Assembly: GCF_000255655.1 (NCBI RefSeq)
Contig: NZ_JH636434.1
Location: 2,882,572 to 2,946,571, forward strand
From: Schlesneria paludicola DSM 18645
Lineage (GTDB): Bacteria; Planctomycetota; Planctomycetia; Planctomycetales; Planctomycetaceae
Reading direction: 5' to 3'
DNA: 64,000 nt
Both the position numbers and the translations under genes were made by a program. The notes under the pieces were generated by a model, which searched no databases, had not been told where the DNA came from, and saw only the letters and a list, made by a program, of their open reading frames with translations. Every line of letters starts with the position of its first letter. The first letter of the stretch is position 1. Of this stretch, positions 8,511 through 17,866 are shown in pieces.

Positions 8511-8592
8511 GCAATCGGAGGGACAGGGTGCGTGGTGTGCAGGCCGTCATGGCGTTTTTGGGATCTGGGCGGAGTGAGTCCTTGTGATTGGC
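8511..8592. repeat. Decayed long-form hairpin element
   Basis: Carries the core pieces GGGACAGGGTGC, the insert-type sequence GTCATGGCGTTTTTG, and CTGGGCGGAGTGAGTCC. The outer stem (GCAATC... against ...GATTGGC) is only partly complementary, so this copy has decayed. Confidence 0.45.
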
Positions 8593-8608
8593 TGCGGGTG
8601 CGCGGTTC

Positions 8609-8660
8609 GTTGCAAAAGGGGGACAGGCACCCAGGGCGGAGCCAGTCCCCCTTTTGCAAC
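8609..8660. repeat. Constant-core hairpin element B
   Basis: Perfect 16-bp stem GTTGCAAAAGGGGGAC/GTCCCCCTTTTGCAAC around the core ACAGGCACCCAGGGCGGAGCC. Followed by AGGCTGTG, a flank seen at several other copies. Confidence 0.8.
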
Positions 8661-8868
8661 AGGCTGTGAATGCCAGCGAAGACGCCTTTCATCTCGACGA
8701 GTCTTCTAAACGTTTGGAAGATTGGACCGAATTGGTCATGACAGGAACGAGGGAGATCGTAAGATCAACTCGCGGTCGTTTTCCGTGAATGTCTAGGACG
8801 CTTTGTTGAGGACGCGTGGCGCGAGCACGCTCGGGATTCGCGGTTGGCTCGAAGAGGAGTTGCCTGTT

Positions 8869-8958
8869 GAACTCAGCGGGGCGGGCACCTGGACGTTCAT
8901 AGTGGCGTGGGGTTTTTGAGGCTGGGCGGAGATTGTTCTCGTGATTTTCACTAGTTGC
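8869..8958. repeat. Decayed long-form hairpin element
   Basis: Left flank CCTGTTGAACTC, core GGCGGGCACCTGG, insert GTGGCGTGGGGTTTTTGAGG and right core CTGGGCGGAG. The outer arms no longer pair well. Confidence 0.45.
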
Positions 8959-8967
8959 TCATAGTGG

Positions 8968-9020
8968 GATGAAACAAAGGGGACAGGCACCTGGGCGGAG
9001 CCAGTCCCCTTTGTTTCATC
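8968..9020. repeat. Constant-core hairpin element C
   Basis: Perfect 17-bp stem GATGAAACAAAGGGGAC/GTCCCCTTTGTTTCATC around ACAGGCACCTGGGCGGAGCC. The outer stem differs from those of elements A, B and D but is fully complementary. Confidence 0.8.
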
Positions 9021-9433
9021 GCGTTGTTAGCACGAGCCACCGTCAGAAAGGAGCCTTTAATAATGTGCTGCATCACGCACAACAGCGATCGTCTCGCGAG
9101 GGCAATGCGTCTTACCCCGTTGCCGGCGGTGGCGTTGCCGCGAGAGAACTCGACCTGCTCGCTCAACAGGAAGCAGACGGATGTTGATCAAGGCGTTCAT
9201 TCAAGCATCTTGAGCAAGAAGACTTAAGTTGTTTCCCATCACGACGATCTAAAACGAAATGATCAAACCGATCAACATGTTCAAATTTTAGATTGGCTTG
9301 GCGTTGTTGTTTGGCAATTCGGCGCAAAAAACAGTTTGAACGAAATTGAGCGGTGTCGTCGTCCGGGCAGGTACGATGGAATGGCCAGTACGTTCGCAAG
9401 ACGTGGTGCTGTTGAGTTGCCTTTGGGTCAATC

Positions 9434-10504
9434 GTGCGAAAGATCATTCACATCGATATGGACGCGTTTTATGCGTCCGTTGAACAACGGGATCGCCCTG
9501 ACCTCCGTGGGAAGCCCGTGGCGGTGGGATATTCCGAACAACGAGGTGTTGTCGCCGCGGCCAGTTATGAAGCACGTACGTTTGGAGTTCGTTCTGCGAT
9601 GTCCTCGGCCGCAGCACGAAGCCGATGTCCAGAACTGATTTTCGTGGCGCCACGGTTCGACGTCTACCGCTCAATTTCGCACGACATCAAACAGATCTAC
9701 TACGAATACACCCCCAAGGTCGAGCCGGTTGCGTTTGATGAAGCCTATCTGGATGTGACCGAAAGCCTGCAGGGTGAGACCACGGCCTGGATGACCGCTC
9801 GCGAAATTCGGGCTCGAATCTTTGAACTCACGGGACTCACGGCATCGGCAGGGGTGTCGTTCAATAAGTTTCTGGCCAAGCTGGCGTCGGGGTACAAAAA
9901 ACCGAACAGTCAGTTCGCCATCTTGCCCGGCGATGCAGAAGCGTTCTTGGCGGGATTGTCCGTCAGCCGATTTCATGGGATCGGACCCGTCACAGCCAAG
10001 AAGATGAGTGACCTGGGAATCCATACAGGTGCCGACCTGAAAGCTCAATCGGTGGAGCTACTGCGGCAGCACTTTGGCAGGATTGGGGAATGGTATTACG
10101 GGATCGCACGCGGTGAGGATTCCAGATCCGTCGAACATGCCCGCATTCGAAAATCGTTCAGTTCAGAAACGACGTTCCGCCAAGATCTCGAACAGCTTGC
10201 TGACATTGAAGCACAGGTGCTGGCCTTGGCGGAGGATGTTTGGCAATGGTGCGACGGGACGCAGATGTTTGGTCGGACCGTCACGGTGAAATTTCGATTC
10301 GCTGATTTTCAGCGGATCACTCGAAGTCGCAGCGAACGCGAGTACGTTGATCGCCCTGAACTGCTGCGAGAAATCTGCGTCGGGCTCGTGCGCTCTGTGT
10401 TTCCGCTGCGGCAAGCGATTCGACTGGTTGGAGTCGGGATCTCGAATTTCAGGCCGAAAATAGACGGCAAGGCTCACCAACTGAATCTGGGATTTGATGA
10501 ATGA
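9434..10504 (+). CDS. dinB: DNA polymerase IV (DinB), Y-family translesion polymerase
   Basis: 356 residues, start GTG. DinB copies across damaged template bases, at a cost in accuracy. The N-terminal RKIIHIDMDAFYASVE and VEPVAFDEAYLDVTES (Asp102-Glu103) carry the catalytic carboxylates, together with Asp8. A thumb helix-hairpin-helix follows (FHGIGPVTAKKMSDLGI, about residues 185-205), then the little-finger domain (about 240-345). The last residues, HQLNLGFDE, fit a beta-clamp binding motif (QLxLxF). No recA or umuC neighbour is visible, and the gene stands alone between repeat-rich stretches. Confidence 0.95.
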   Translation: MRKIIHIDMDAFYASVEQRDRPDLRGKPVAVGYSEQRGVVAAASYEARTFGVRSAMSSAAARSRCPELIFVAPRFDVYRSISHDIKQIYYEYTPKVEPVAFDEAYLDVTESLQGETTAWMTAREIRARIFELTGLTASAGVSFNKFLAKLASGYKKPNSQFAILPGDAEAFLAGLSVSRFHGIGPVTAKKMSDLGIHTGADLKAQSVELLRQHFGRIGEWYYGIARGEDSRSVEHARIRKSFSSETTFRQDLEQLADIEAQVLALAEDVWQWCDGTQMFGRTVTVKFRFADFQRITRSRSEREYVDRPELLREICVGLVRSVFPLRQAIRLVGVGISNFRPKIDGKAHQLNLGFDE

Positions 10505-10524
10505 GGGCTTGCGAGGGACGATAA

Positions 10525-10594
10525 CCCAGCCCTGCGGTCTGCTCTGGGCTCGGCTGGTGGAAGGGGTGGGGCTTTGGCCCGTAGGAGGTGATGT
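10525..10594 (+). repeat. GC-rich dispersed repeat, copy 3
   Basis: Shares CCAGCCCTGCGG, CTGGGCTCGGCTGGTGGAA and GGGGCTTTGGCCCG with the two copies near 6.9 and 7.5 kb; more diverged. Confidence 0.55.
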
Positions 10595-10626
10595 CCGGTT
10601 TGAACTCGCTGCGACACGCACTTCGT

Positions 10627-10678
10627 GTGGGAATAAGGGGACAGGCACCGCGGGCGGAGCCAGTCCCCTTATTCCCAC
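10627..10678. repeat. Constant-core hairpin element D
   Basis: Perfect 16-bp stem GTGGGAATAAGGGGAC/GTCCCCTTATTCCCAC around ACAGGCACCGCGGGCGGAGCC. Outer stem unique to this site. Confidence 0.8.
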
Positions 10679-10710
10679 GGGCTGGTGCTTCCCATGGAGA
10701 GTGCCGAACG

Positions 10711-10754
10711 AGAAAAGGGAACTGGCTCCGTCCCCGGTTCCAGTCCCCTTTTTC
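10711..10754. repeat. Variant hairpin element E
   Basis: GAAAAGGGAACTGGCTCC on the left and GGTTCCAGTCCCCTTTTTC on the right form an imperfect stem. The core is arranged in the opposite sense to elements A-D. Confidence 0.5.
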
Positions 10755-10781
10755 ATGCAAAACGACGCAACTCAGCGATTC

Positions 10782-12734
10782 TCACGAGCTGCTGCGGTCA
10801 CCCGTCAAATAGCCCTTCGACCGCATCAATTCGATGATGCGGCTGACGCTTTCTTCGACGCTTAGCTTATCGGTCTGCAGCACAAGGTCCGGAGTTTTCG
10901 GTTCCTCGAACGCAGCGCTCACACCCGGCATTTGCGCGATCTTGCCCGCATCGGCCATCTGGTACATGCCGTACTGGTCACGGGCTCGCAGGACGTCCAT
11001 CGGCGCCGTGCAGTAGATCTCCAGGACACGGTCGCGGCCGATCAACTGCTTGACCTTCTCGCGCACCGCCTCATGAGGTGCCACGAAGGCACCGATGGTG
11101 ATCACCCCGGCTTCGTTCATTAACTTTGCGACCTCGGCCGACCTTCGCAGGTTTTCCGAGCGGTCGTCTGCCGTGAACCCCAAGTCGCGGTTCAGACCTT
11201 GACGCATGGTCTGGCCGTACAAGACCGTGACGGCTCGGCCCTCGTCCCACAAGCGACGTTCCAGCCCGAACGCGATGCGGCTCTTGCCGCTTCCGGTCAA
11301 ACCCACGAGAAGAACCGTCACGGGCAATTGACCGTAACGTTGCTCACGCTCCACCGGATCAATCAGGCTCTCACGCGGTTTAACGCGCACTTCGGGTTCG
11401 GCTTCCCACGCATCGCCAGAAACTCGGCCGCTGCCGGTTTCGACGATCATTCCCGCCCCGACCGTGTTATTCGACAGTCGGTCGATCAGGATGAATGCAC
11501 CCGTGGCTGGATTGGTCCGGTAGGGGTCACACGCGAGTGCCTGCGTCAGGCTAAACTGCACGTAACCCACTTCATTCAGACCGAGCCTTTCGATAGGCCG
11601 ATGCTCCAGAGTGTTGACGTCGACGCCATAGCGGAATGCCGCGACCTCGGCCGTCACCTGTTTGGTGGTCTGCTTCAAGGTATACGGGCGACCGGGGACA
11701 AGCGGTTGCTCGGCCATCCAGACGACCATGGCCTGGATCTCACTGCTGACTTGCGGCAGGTTGCCCGGCAGCACCAGCATGTCGCCGCGACTGAGGTCGA
11801 CCTCTTCGGTCAACGTCACCGTCACCGCCTGAGGCGCGAACGCTTCTTCGAGCTCGCCGTCGTAGGTCACGATCGACTTCACTTTGGTGCGTTTGCCCGA
11901 GGGAAGCAGCATGACCTCGTCGCCCTTGTGCAGGACGCCGGATGCGATCGTGCCCGCAAAGCCGCGGAAATTGAGATCGGGACGAATGACGTACTGGACC
12001 GGGAAGCGCAGGTCGGTGAGATTGCGGTCGCCAGCGATATGCACTGTCTCGAGGTAGTCCAGCAGTGGCGGCCCGGAATACCACGGCATTGAATCGCTCT
12101 TGGTTACGACATTATCACCCTTCAGCGCCGACATGGGGATGAAGGTGATGTCGTGCAGATCCAGTTTGGCGACGAAACCGGTGTAGTCATTCTTGATGCG
12201 TTCGAAGACCTCACGAGAATTATCAACAAGGTCCATCTTGTTGATGGCGACGACCACGTGCCGGATTCCCAGCAGCGACACGATGTACGAATGCCGGCGG
12301 GTCTGGGTCATGACGCCGTAGCGGGCATCGATGAGAATAATTGCCAATTGGCACGTCGAGGCGCCGGTCGCCATGTTGCGTGTGTACTGATCGTGACCGG
12401 GCGTATCCGCAATGATGAATTTGCGGCGATCGGTCGAGAAATAGCGATAGGCCACATCGATCGTGATCCCCTGCTCACGTTCGGCTTTCAGGCCGTCGGT
12501 CAACAGGGCGAGGTCGATCTCGCCAGCGCCCGTGGTTCCGACCTTCTCGCTGTCGCGTTTCACGGCGGCGAGCTGATCCTCGTAAATCGTCTTGGTGTCA
12601 TGCAGCAGGCGGCCGATGAGCGTACTTTTGCCATCGTCGACGCTTCCACAGGTGAGGAAGCGCAGAAGTTCCTTATTTTGATGGCGCGCGAGGTAGGCGT
12701 GAATATCTTCCTGACTCAGATCAACAGCTTGCAT
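10782..12734 (-). CDS. cysN: Bifunctional sulfate adenylyltransferase GTPase / degenerate APS kinase (CysN-CysC fusion)
   Basis: 650 residues. The CysN part (about 1-455) is the GTPase that drives formation of adenosine phosphosulfate by CysD: G1 GSVDDGKS at 30-37, G3 DTPGH at 110-114, G4 NKMD at 165-168, then EF-Tu-like beta barrels. The C-terminal part (about 470-645) has the APS kinase fold with P-loop GLTGSGKS (478-485) and GLNRDLGF (513-520). The usual DGD motif reads YGQ (506-508), and the FISP-type serine is Ala (552), so kinase activity is doubtful. The ATG at 12734 lies one base past the cysD stop; an upstream in-frame start would overlap cysD by 50 bases and is less likely. Confidence 0.92.
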   Translation of the reverse strand: MQAVDLSQEDIHAYLARHQNKELLRFLTCGSVDDGKSTLIGRLLHDTKTIYEDQLAAVKRDSEKVGTTGAGEIDLALLTDGLKAEREQGITIDVAYRYFSTDRRKFIIADTPGHDQYTRNMATGASTCQLAIILIDARYGVMTQTRRHSYIVSLLGIRHVVVAINKMDLVDNSREVFERIKNDYTGFVAKLDLHDITFIPMSALKGDNVVTKSDSMPWYSGPPLLDYLETVHIAGDRNLTDLRFPVQYVIRPDLNFRGFAGTIASGVLHKGDEVMLLPSGKRTKVKSIVTYDGELEEAFAPQAVTVTLTEEVDLSRGDMLVLPGNLPQVSSEIQAMVVWMAEQPLVPGRPYTLKQTTKQVTAEVAAFRYGVDVNTLEHRPIERLGLNEVGYVQFSLTQALACDPYRTNPATGAFILIDRLSNNTVGAGMIVETGSGRVSGDAWEAEPEVRVKPRESLIDPVEREQRYGQLPVTVLLVGLTGSGKSRIAFGLERRLWDEGRAVTVLYGQTMRQGLNRDLGFTADDRSENLRRSAEVAKLMNEAGVITIGAFVAPHEAVREKVKQLIGRDRVLEIYCTAPMDVLRARDQYGMYQMADAGKIAQMPGVSAAFEEPKTPDLVLQTDKLSVEESVSRIIELMRSKGYLTGDRSSS

Positions 12735-12735
12735 T

Positions 12736-13650
12736 TCAGAAATACCCCTCGCGTTTCTTTTGCTCCATCGACCCCGACTCGTCATGGTCGATCACCCGCC
12801 CCTGCCGCTCGGAGTTCCGCGCCACCAGCATTTCCTCGATGATTTCCGGCAGCGTCGTCGCGTCGCTCTCGATCGCCCCGGTCAGCGGATAGCAGCCCAG
12901 CGTACGGAACCGGACTCGCTTCATCATCGGCACTTCACCGGGCCGTAGCCGCATCCGGTCATCGTCCACCATGATGAGGGCCCCGTCGCGTTCGACGACC
13001 GGGCGGACATCGGCGAAGTAGAGCGGAACGATGGGGATGTTCTCGAGATGGACGTACTGCCAGACGTCCAGTTCGGTCCAGTTGCTCAGAGGGAAGGCTC
13101 GGATGCTTTCGCCCTTGTTCACCTTGGAGTTGTACAGATTCCACAACTCGGGCCGCTGGTTCTTGGGGTCCCATTGGTGCAGCTTGTCGCGGAAGCTGTA
13201 GACACGTTCCTTGGCCCGGCTCTTCTCTTCGTCTCGCCGCGCACCACCGAAGGCCGCGTCGAACTGGTAATGGTTGAGCGCCTGCTTCAGGGCGGCCGTC
13301 TTCATGACATCGGTGTGTTTTTTCGATCCGTGGTCGAACGGATTGATATTCTGCTCGACCCCCTCCTGGTTGATCCAGACCTTCAGATCAAGGCCCTGTT
13401 CGCGACAGAACCGATCCCGGAACTCGACCATCTCGCGGAATTTCCAAGTCGTATCGACGTGCAGCAGCGGGAACGGCAATCGTCCAGGATAGAACGCCCG
13501 TTGCGCAAGACGCAGCATGACAGCCGAATCCTTGCCGATTGAATAGAGCATCACCGGTCGCTCGAACTCAGCGGCGACCTCGCGGATGATGTGAATGCTC
13601 TCTGCCTCGAGTACCTTCAAATGTGTTAAGTTGTAACTGCTGCTGGTCAT
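12736..13650 (-). CDS. cysD: Sulfate adenylyltransferase small subunit CysD
   Basis: 304 residues. CysD joins ATP and sulfate to give adenosine phosphosulfate, with CysN as the energising GTPase. The PAPS-reductase-like fold shows the PP-loop SIGKDSAVM near residue 40, [17 protein letters not shown], and [21 protein letters not shown], all standard for CysD. ATG 13650 follows a strong GAGGAGGG ribosome site; the frame is open for another 22 codons upstream, but that part looks non-coding. First gene of a two-gene operon with cysNC. It probably feeds assimilation or sulfation; no PAPS reductase or sulfotransferase is in the window. Confidence 0.95.
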   Translation of the reverse strand: MTSSSYNLTHLKVLEAESIHIIREVAAEFERPVMLYSIGKDSAVMLRLAQRAFYPGRLPFPLLHVDTTWKFREMVEFRDRFCREQGLDLKVWINQEGVEQNINPFDHGSKKHTDVMKTAALKQALNHYQFDAAFGGARRDEEKSRAKERVYSFRDKLHQWDPKNQRPELWNLYNSKVNKGESIRAFPLSNWTELDVWQYVHLENIPIVPLYFADVRPVVERDGALIMVDDDRMRLRPGEVPMMKRVRFRTLGCYPLTGAIESDATTLPEIIEEMLVARNSERQGRVIDHDESGSMEQKKREGYF

Positions 13651-14364
13651 CCGCCCTCCTCGTTGGTGTCTGTCTGGTTGAAGCATACAAAATTGCTTCG
13701 CCAGAGCGAAGGGCACTTCCCGGACGAGCAGCAGTCCGCTCCGCCCCGCTGCAAGTCATCTGACGAGTTCCGGGGAACGATCAAAAATGACACATCCTTC
13801 GCCGATGTGGCTGAATCAGAATTCCGGCAGCGAAAAGAGGCCCTCAAGTCGAATTCGAGAATGGGAGCGGGGCATCAGCCCGATTCGTTTTTTTCGTTTC
13901 GTCGTAGGTAAGTCACCCGCGCGGAGGGTGTCGTTTCCCTCTGAAATGAGCGTGACGTCAACGGAATCCACATTCCTGCACGGCAGAAAAAACATCGCAC
14001 GGGGTGCTGCCACACGGGAGCCTGAGCACGAGGAAAACAGTGGCTCGCTGCCACGCGTCAGACGGGGATTCGGACTCTTACGTCGATGGCGAACTCTGGA
14101 GATGGCGATAAACACAGGTGTCTCCTCATCAATCATCGGGTAACAGCATATTTCGCCGGAGTCACGATCAACCTTGCTGCCTGGGGCGTTTGAGCGGCCG
14201 AATTGCCGATTTTTGAGGGATTCTGAATCGGTCCATGCTCGATAGATCAAGTGGGTGCGGAGCGTAGATTTCGGGGAAGACGATGCTCCAAGTTCAGACG
14301 CTTGAGTGATCCAACGGTTTCACGCCGGGAATCGGCGAAACATGCAGCCGGTTGAACTTGCGAG
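13651..14364. other. 714-bp divergent intergenic region
   Basis: Lies between cysD (minus) and the autotransporter gene (plus), so it should hold both promoters. No gene, riboswitch or repeat family was recognised. Short open frames here have no family resemblance. Confidence 0.4.
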
Positions 14365-17262
14365 ATGAATTCACATATGAAACGAGCCTGCAAACATCCT
14401 CTGTTGAGTTTGCACCGTTTCTCTCGGAAACAGTCTGACCGCATTTCGGCGTGGGTCCTGGCTCTCACACTGGGGAATAACTTACTCCGGCGTCACCTTT
14501 TGCGGTGGAGCATTGCGGCCGTCTGCGCGGCAGGGATTTCACTGTCGACGCTTTCGGCGGCGGACATTCCCGTCACGACGATCAACGATTCAGGTGCTGG
14601 ATCTCTGCGCGCGGGACTGGCGGCCGCGACCTCCGGCGACACGCTCACGTTTCAAACAGGACTGGACGGTTCTACGCTGGTAAATGGGCCAACCCTATCC
14701 GTCACCACGGCGGTCACGCTGCACGACCAGACTGCGATCGCGATTACCGACAACCATGCGTACACGATTGCGGGCCCGTTGACGATCAATTGGGACGGAA
14801 CTCTTGCGCTCAATGGAATCCTGTCCGACGGAACCTCGCCCGGCAGCTTGGTCAAGAACGGGACGGGGACGCTACTGCTTTCGGGCGTCAACACCTATAC
14901 GGGCGGGACCACGACGAACGGCGGCTCAATCCGCGTTCTCAATAGTGCCTCGCTCGGAACAGGCACGTTAACGGCCACGGATGTGGTGGGTTCACCGACA
15001 CTCCAATTGGGAAATGCCGTCACACTGACGAACAAGATCGCACTTCATACGACGCTCACGGTCGAAACGGTTTTAGGAGGGACGAGCCAACTGAGCGGTG
15101 TGATCAGCGGAACGAACGCGACCGATGGTTTGATCACGACGGGTCCGGGGACACTGACTCTGAGCGGTGTAAATACATTTGCGGGGGGTGTCCATGCCGC
15201 GAACGACAGCACGCTGCAGGTTCAGAACAATGCGTCACTCGGAACGGGAACTCTGTCGAATGCCGGTGACCTGACTCTGAATCTTGCGACCGGACTGGTG
15301 ATCTCCAATCCGGTTTCCTTGGGAAACAATCTCACCGTTGGTGTCGCGTCAGGAACAGCCACGATGAGCGGACCGATGACCGAGACGGCACCGAGTCAGT
15401 TCACCAAGACCGGGGCCGGAATCTTGGTGCTGTCGGGAACAAACAACTACACCGGCGGAACGATCGTCAGCCAGGGGACACTTCAAGGGAACTCAAACAG
15501 CCTGGTCGGAAACATCACCAACAATGGTGTTTTGATCTTCAATCAAACCACCGACGCGACCTTCGCGGGGGATATCAATGGGACTGGCACGCTCACGAAG
15601 AGCGGTGCCGGAACCTTGATCCTGAGCGGGACCAGCGGCCTGACTGGAACCACGACGATTAGCCAGGGTGGCTTGCAGGTGATGGGGGCATTGACGGGGC
15701 CGATCAACCTGACAAGCGATGCGGGACGGCTCAGCGGGACGGGAACGGTCGGAAATATCACCAATGCGGGTACGGTTGCACCGGCGACGAGCAGCATTGG
15801 TACGTTGACCGTCAACGGAACGTTCACCCAGACAACGGGCACGACGGAAATCAAATTCAATTCCACGGGTAATGTCCCCAACGTCAATAACGACGTCTTG
15901 AATGTCACGGGACATGCGACGCTTGGGGGAACGCTGAAAGTCCTGGGAGTTGGCGGCGGCACGTTCTTACCAGGGACCCAATACACGGTCATCACGGCGG
16001 GAGGTGGAGTTTCGGGTCAATTCTCAGAGGCTCGAACCGATCTCCCCTTTTTCCGCGTCAACGTGATCTATGATCCGAATGATGTGGTGTTTTCTCTTCA
16101 GCCGACAACCAGTCTCGCTGTCGCCGCGACCACTCAAAATCAACTGAATGTGGGCACCGCTCTGGACAACATTGCGCAAACATCCAGTGGGGCTCTGTTC
16201 AATATGATTGGCGATTTGGGAGTGCTACCCGTTGACCAACAGCAGCAATCGCTCAATCAATTAAACGGCGAGGTCTTCGGGAACTTGCAAACGCAAGGGC
16301 TGGAGATTGGCAGTCAATTTCAGCAACGCGTCACGAATGCCCTCGTCAGTAACATCGGTTTTCTGGTCGGGGAGGGCGCCCGACCATCGACTGACACAGG
16401 CATTCGAGGCCAGTCGGTCTCTTATGGAAGACCGAGAACGTGGACCCAAGGGTTCGGATTCGGTGGAAACTATCGCAACGATGGCAACGCCGGGTCATTG
16501 CACTTTGGACAAGGCGGTGGGATCTTCGGCACAGAACTCCCCGAAGATGACGGCCTTCGCATCGGCGTTGTCGGCGGAAGTTCGTATGGTCGCTTTAGCG
16601 ATAGCTTCGGTGGAGGCGGCCAGCTGAGTTCCTACCAGCTTGGAGCCTATTCGCTGATCGATGGCGATTCCACGTATGTGCTGGGTTCCGCGAACTATGG
16701 CTACAACAAATACTACACGCATCGTGACGTCGTGATCGGCAGTGACGCTCAACGGCTGACGGCCGGATTCTCGGGAAGTCAGATCGGGGCCAACATCGAA
16801 GCAGGATTGAAGCTGGCTGCGGGCTCCCTTCGCGTTCAGCCGCTTGTCGGCCTGCAATACCTCTATTTGTGCCAGCAAGGGTTTGAAGAGTCGGGCGGGC
16901 CTGCAGCGCTTGACGTCGCGCGCAGTCGCGCAAATTCCCTGCGAGCCAGCATCGGCGTGCGAGCAGCATTCGATCCGATCGAGGGCCCGGGCGAATCACT
17001 GTGGACACCCTTTACCCATGCACGACTCGTTGGCGACATGCTCGACAATGACCGCATCATCAATGCGTCATTCAGCGGTGCACCGATCGGGGGGGCGTTT
17101 ACCTCGCAAGGCACGCGGATCGGGCAGGTGTATGGCATTGTGGGCGAAGGACTGGAAGTCCGCGTCAACGAGACATGGTCATACCTGGGCGCGGCCGAGA
17201 TCACAGCCGGTGATCGAACTCTGATCGGAACAGGCTCGATCGGCGCCGTCGCGATCTGGTAG
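14365..17262 (+). CDS. Autotransporter (type V secretion) with PATR passenger repeats
   Basis: 965 residues. An extended N-terminus (about 1-40) leads into a signal peptide (LLRWSIAAVCAAGISLSTLSAA, cut near residue 66). The passenger (about 67-600) is a low-complexity Gly/Thr/Asn beta-helix with at least four PATR-type repeats of the form GTLLLSGVNTYTGGTT (also LTLSGVNTFAGGV, LVLSGTNNYTGGTIV, LILSGTSGLTGTT). The C-terminal 270 residues form an autotransporter beta-barrel ending in an aromatic residue (GAVAIW). It implies an outer membrane and a BAM/TAM route. The passenger function is unknown; adhesion is a common role in the family. ATG 14377 is an alternative start. Confidence 0.85.
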   Translation: MNSHMKRACKHPLLSLHRFSRKQSDRISAWVLALTLGNNLLRRHLLRWSIAAVCAAGISLSTLSAADIPVTTINDSGAGSLRAGLAAATSGDTLTFQTGLDGSTLVNGPTLSVTTAVTLHDQTAIAITDNHAYTIAGPLTINWDGTLALNGILSDGTSPGSLVKNGTGTLLLSGVNTYTGGTTTNGGSIRVLNSASLGTGTLTATDVVGSPTLQLGNAVTLTNKIALHTTLTVETVLGGTSQLSGVISGTNATDGLITTGPGTLTLSGVNTFAGGVHAANDSTLQVQNNASLGTGTLSNAGDLTLNLATGLVISNPVSLGNNLTVGVASGTATMSGPMTETAPSQFTKTGAGILVLSGTNNYTGGTIVSQGTLQGNSNSLVGNITNNGVLIFNQTTDATFAGDINGTGTLTKSGAGTLILSGTSGLTGTTTISQGGLQVMGALTGPINLTSDAGRLSGTGTVGNITNAGTVAPATSSIGTLTVNGTFTQTTGTTEIKFNSTGNVPNVNNDVLNVTGHATLGGTLKVLGVGGGTFLPGTQYTVITAGGGVSGQFSEARTDLPFFRVNVIYDPNDVVFSLQPTTSLAVAATTQNQLNVGTALDNIAQTSSGALFNMIGDLGVLPVDQQQQSLNQLNGEVFGNLQTQGLEIGSQFQQRVTNALVSNIGFLVGEGARPSTDTGIRGQSVSYGRPRTWTQGFGFGGNYRNDGNAGSLHFGQGGGIFGTELPEDDGLRIGVVGGSSYGRFSDSFGGGGQLSSYQLGAYSLIDGDSTYVLGSANYGYNKYYTHRDVVIGSDAQRLTAGFSGSQIGANIEAGLKLAAGSLRVQPLVGLQYLYLCQQGFEESGGPAALDVARSRANSLRASIGVRAAFDPIEGPGESLWTPFTHARLVGDMLDNDRIINASFSGAPIGGAFTSQGTRIGQVYGIVGEGLEVRVNETWSYLGAAEITAGDRTLIGTGSIGAVAIW

Positions 17263-17866
17263 ACGCTGGGGGCGCCCCAACTCGACGCAGGACCGCATGC
17301 GGTCCTTTCCTTGATTTGCGGCGATGGAATCCCCGCGAGTTTCCGGCATTTTGACCTAACCATCGAATGTCGATGCCGACGCATCGTGAATCGCTGTGAC
17401 GTCAAAGTTTCGACCACCTGCACAATTAATTTCCACTTTCAACGACGAAATGCCGGCGTTTGCGGCCTGTTGAAATCAGGGGGCAGGCGCGTTGCTTTCG
17501 CGTTTGAACGGTGCTTTTTGAATCGGGGTCGGGCCAGTCTTCGAGATTTCAAGAGGGCGCTCGCCGGCACTCGTGGAAGCCGTTACTTCCGCGTTCGAAA
17601 GTGACTTAATCTCAAGTGGTGAACAATCTCTGCCTGTTTGGCTTATCGTTTGCTTACCTGCCGCAATTCTTAGCTCCAATTCAAGATCGCACACTTTTCT
17701 CATCTTCGCACTCACTGATTCTGAGTCGAAATCGCAGTCGCCGAAGCCTACCGAGGCCCTGTGTATAAGGAGCGAATCGGGACTGCAATGGAGACGGTCA
17801 AAGAGTGGGATGGCGAAAACGAAGGCGGGTATTCGTCACAGTTTCCTCAAATGAGACACACCAATC
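17263..17866. other. 604-bp intergenic region with a hairpin element
   Basis: Holds one long-form hairpin element (17470-17552). The remainder, including the sulfatase promoter region, shows no gene that I can support. Confidence 0.45.
17470..17552. repeat. Long-form hairpin element G
   Basis: TTGAAATC at the left end pairs with GATTTCAA at the right end, with GGGGGCAGGCGC and GGGCCAGTC core pieces and the insert piece GTGCTTTTTGAATC between. The left flank CCTGTTG matches other copies. Middle of the stem decayed. Confidence 0.5.

Larger units (their letters stand above)
8179..9433. other. 1.25-kb intergenic region packed with palindromic elements
   Basis: No gene is supported. At least six hairpin elements of one family lie here: 8203-8254, 8319-8441, 8511-8592, 8609-8660, 8869-8958 and 8968-9020. 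The last 400 bases before dinB (9021-9433) show no repeat or gene that I recognise and should carry the dinB promoter; no LexA-type box could be identified with confidence. Confidence 0.6.
10505..10781. other. dinB/cysNC convergent region with repeats
   Basis: 277 bases between converging genes, filled by the third GC-rich repeat copy (10525-10594) and two hairpin elements (10627-10678 and 10711-10754). The hairpins may serve as terminators for both genes. Confidence 0.6.

Noticed and set aside
11199-12092. Plus-strand open frame of about 297 codons across cysNC
   Set aside because: His/Asp/Arg-rich product with no family; antisense to the clear CysN GTPase.
12735-12785. Longer N-terminus for CysN
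   Set aside because: Would add 17 residues inside cysD with no conservation to CysN; the ATG at 12734 fits the family start and the one-base gap.
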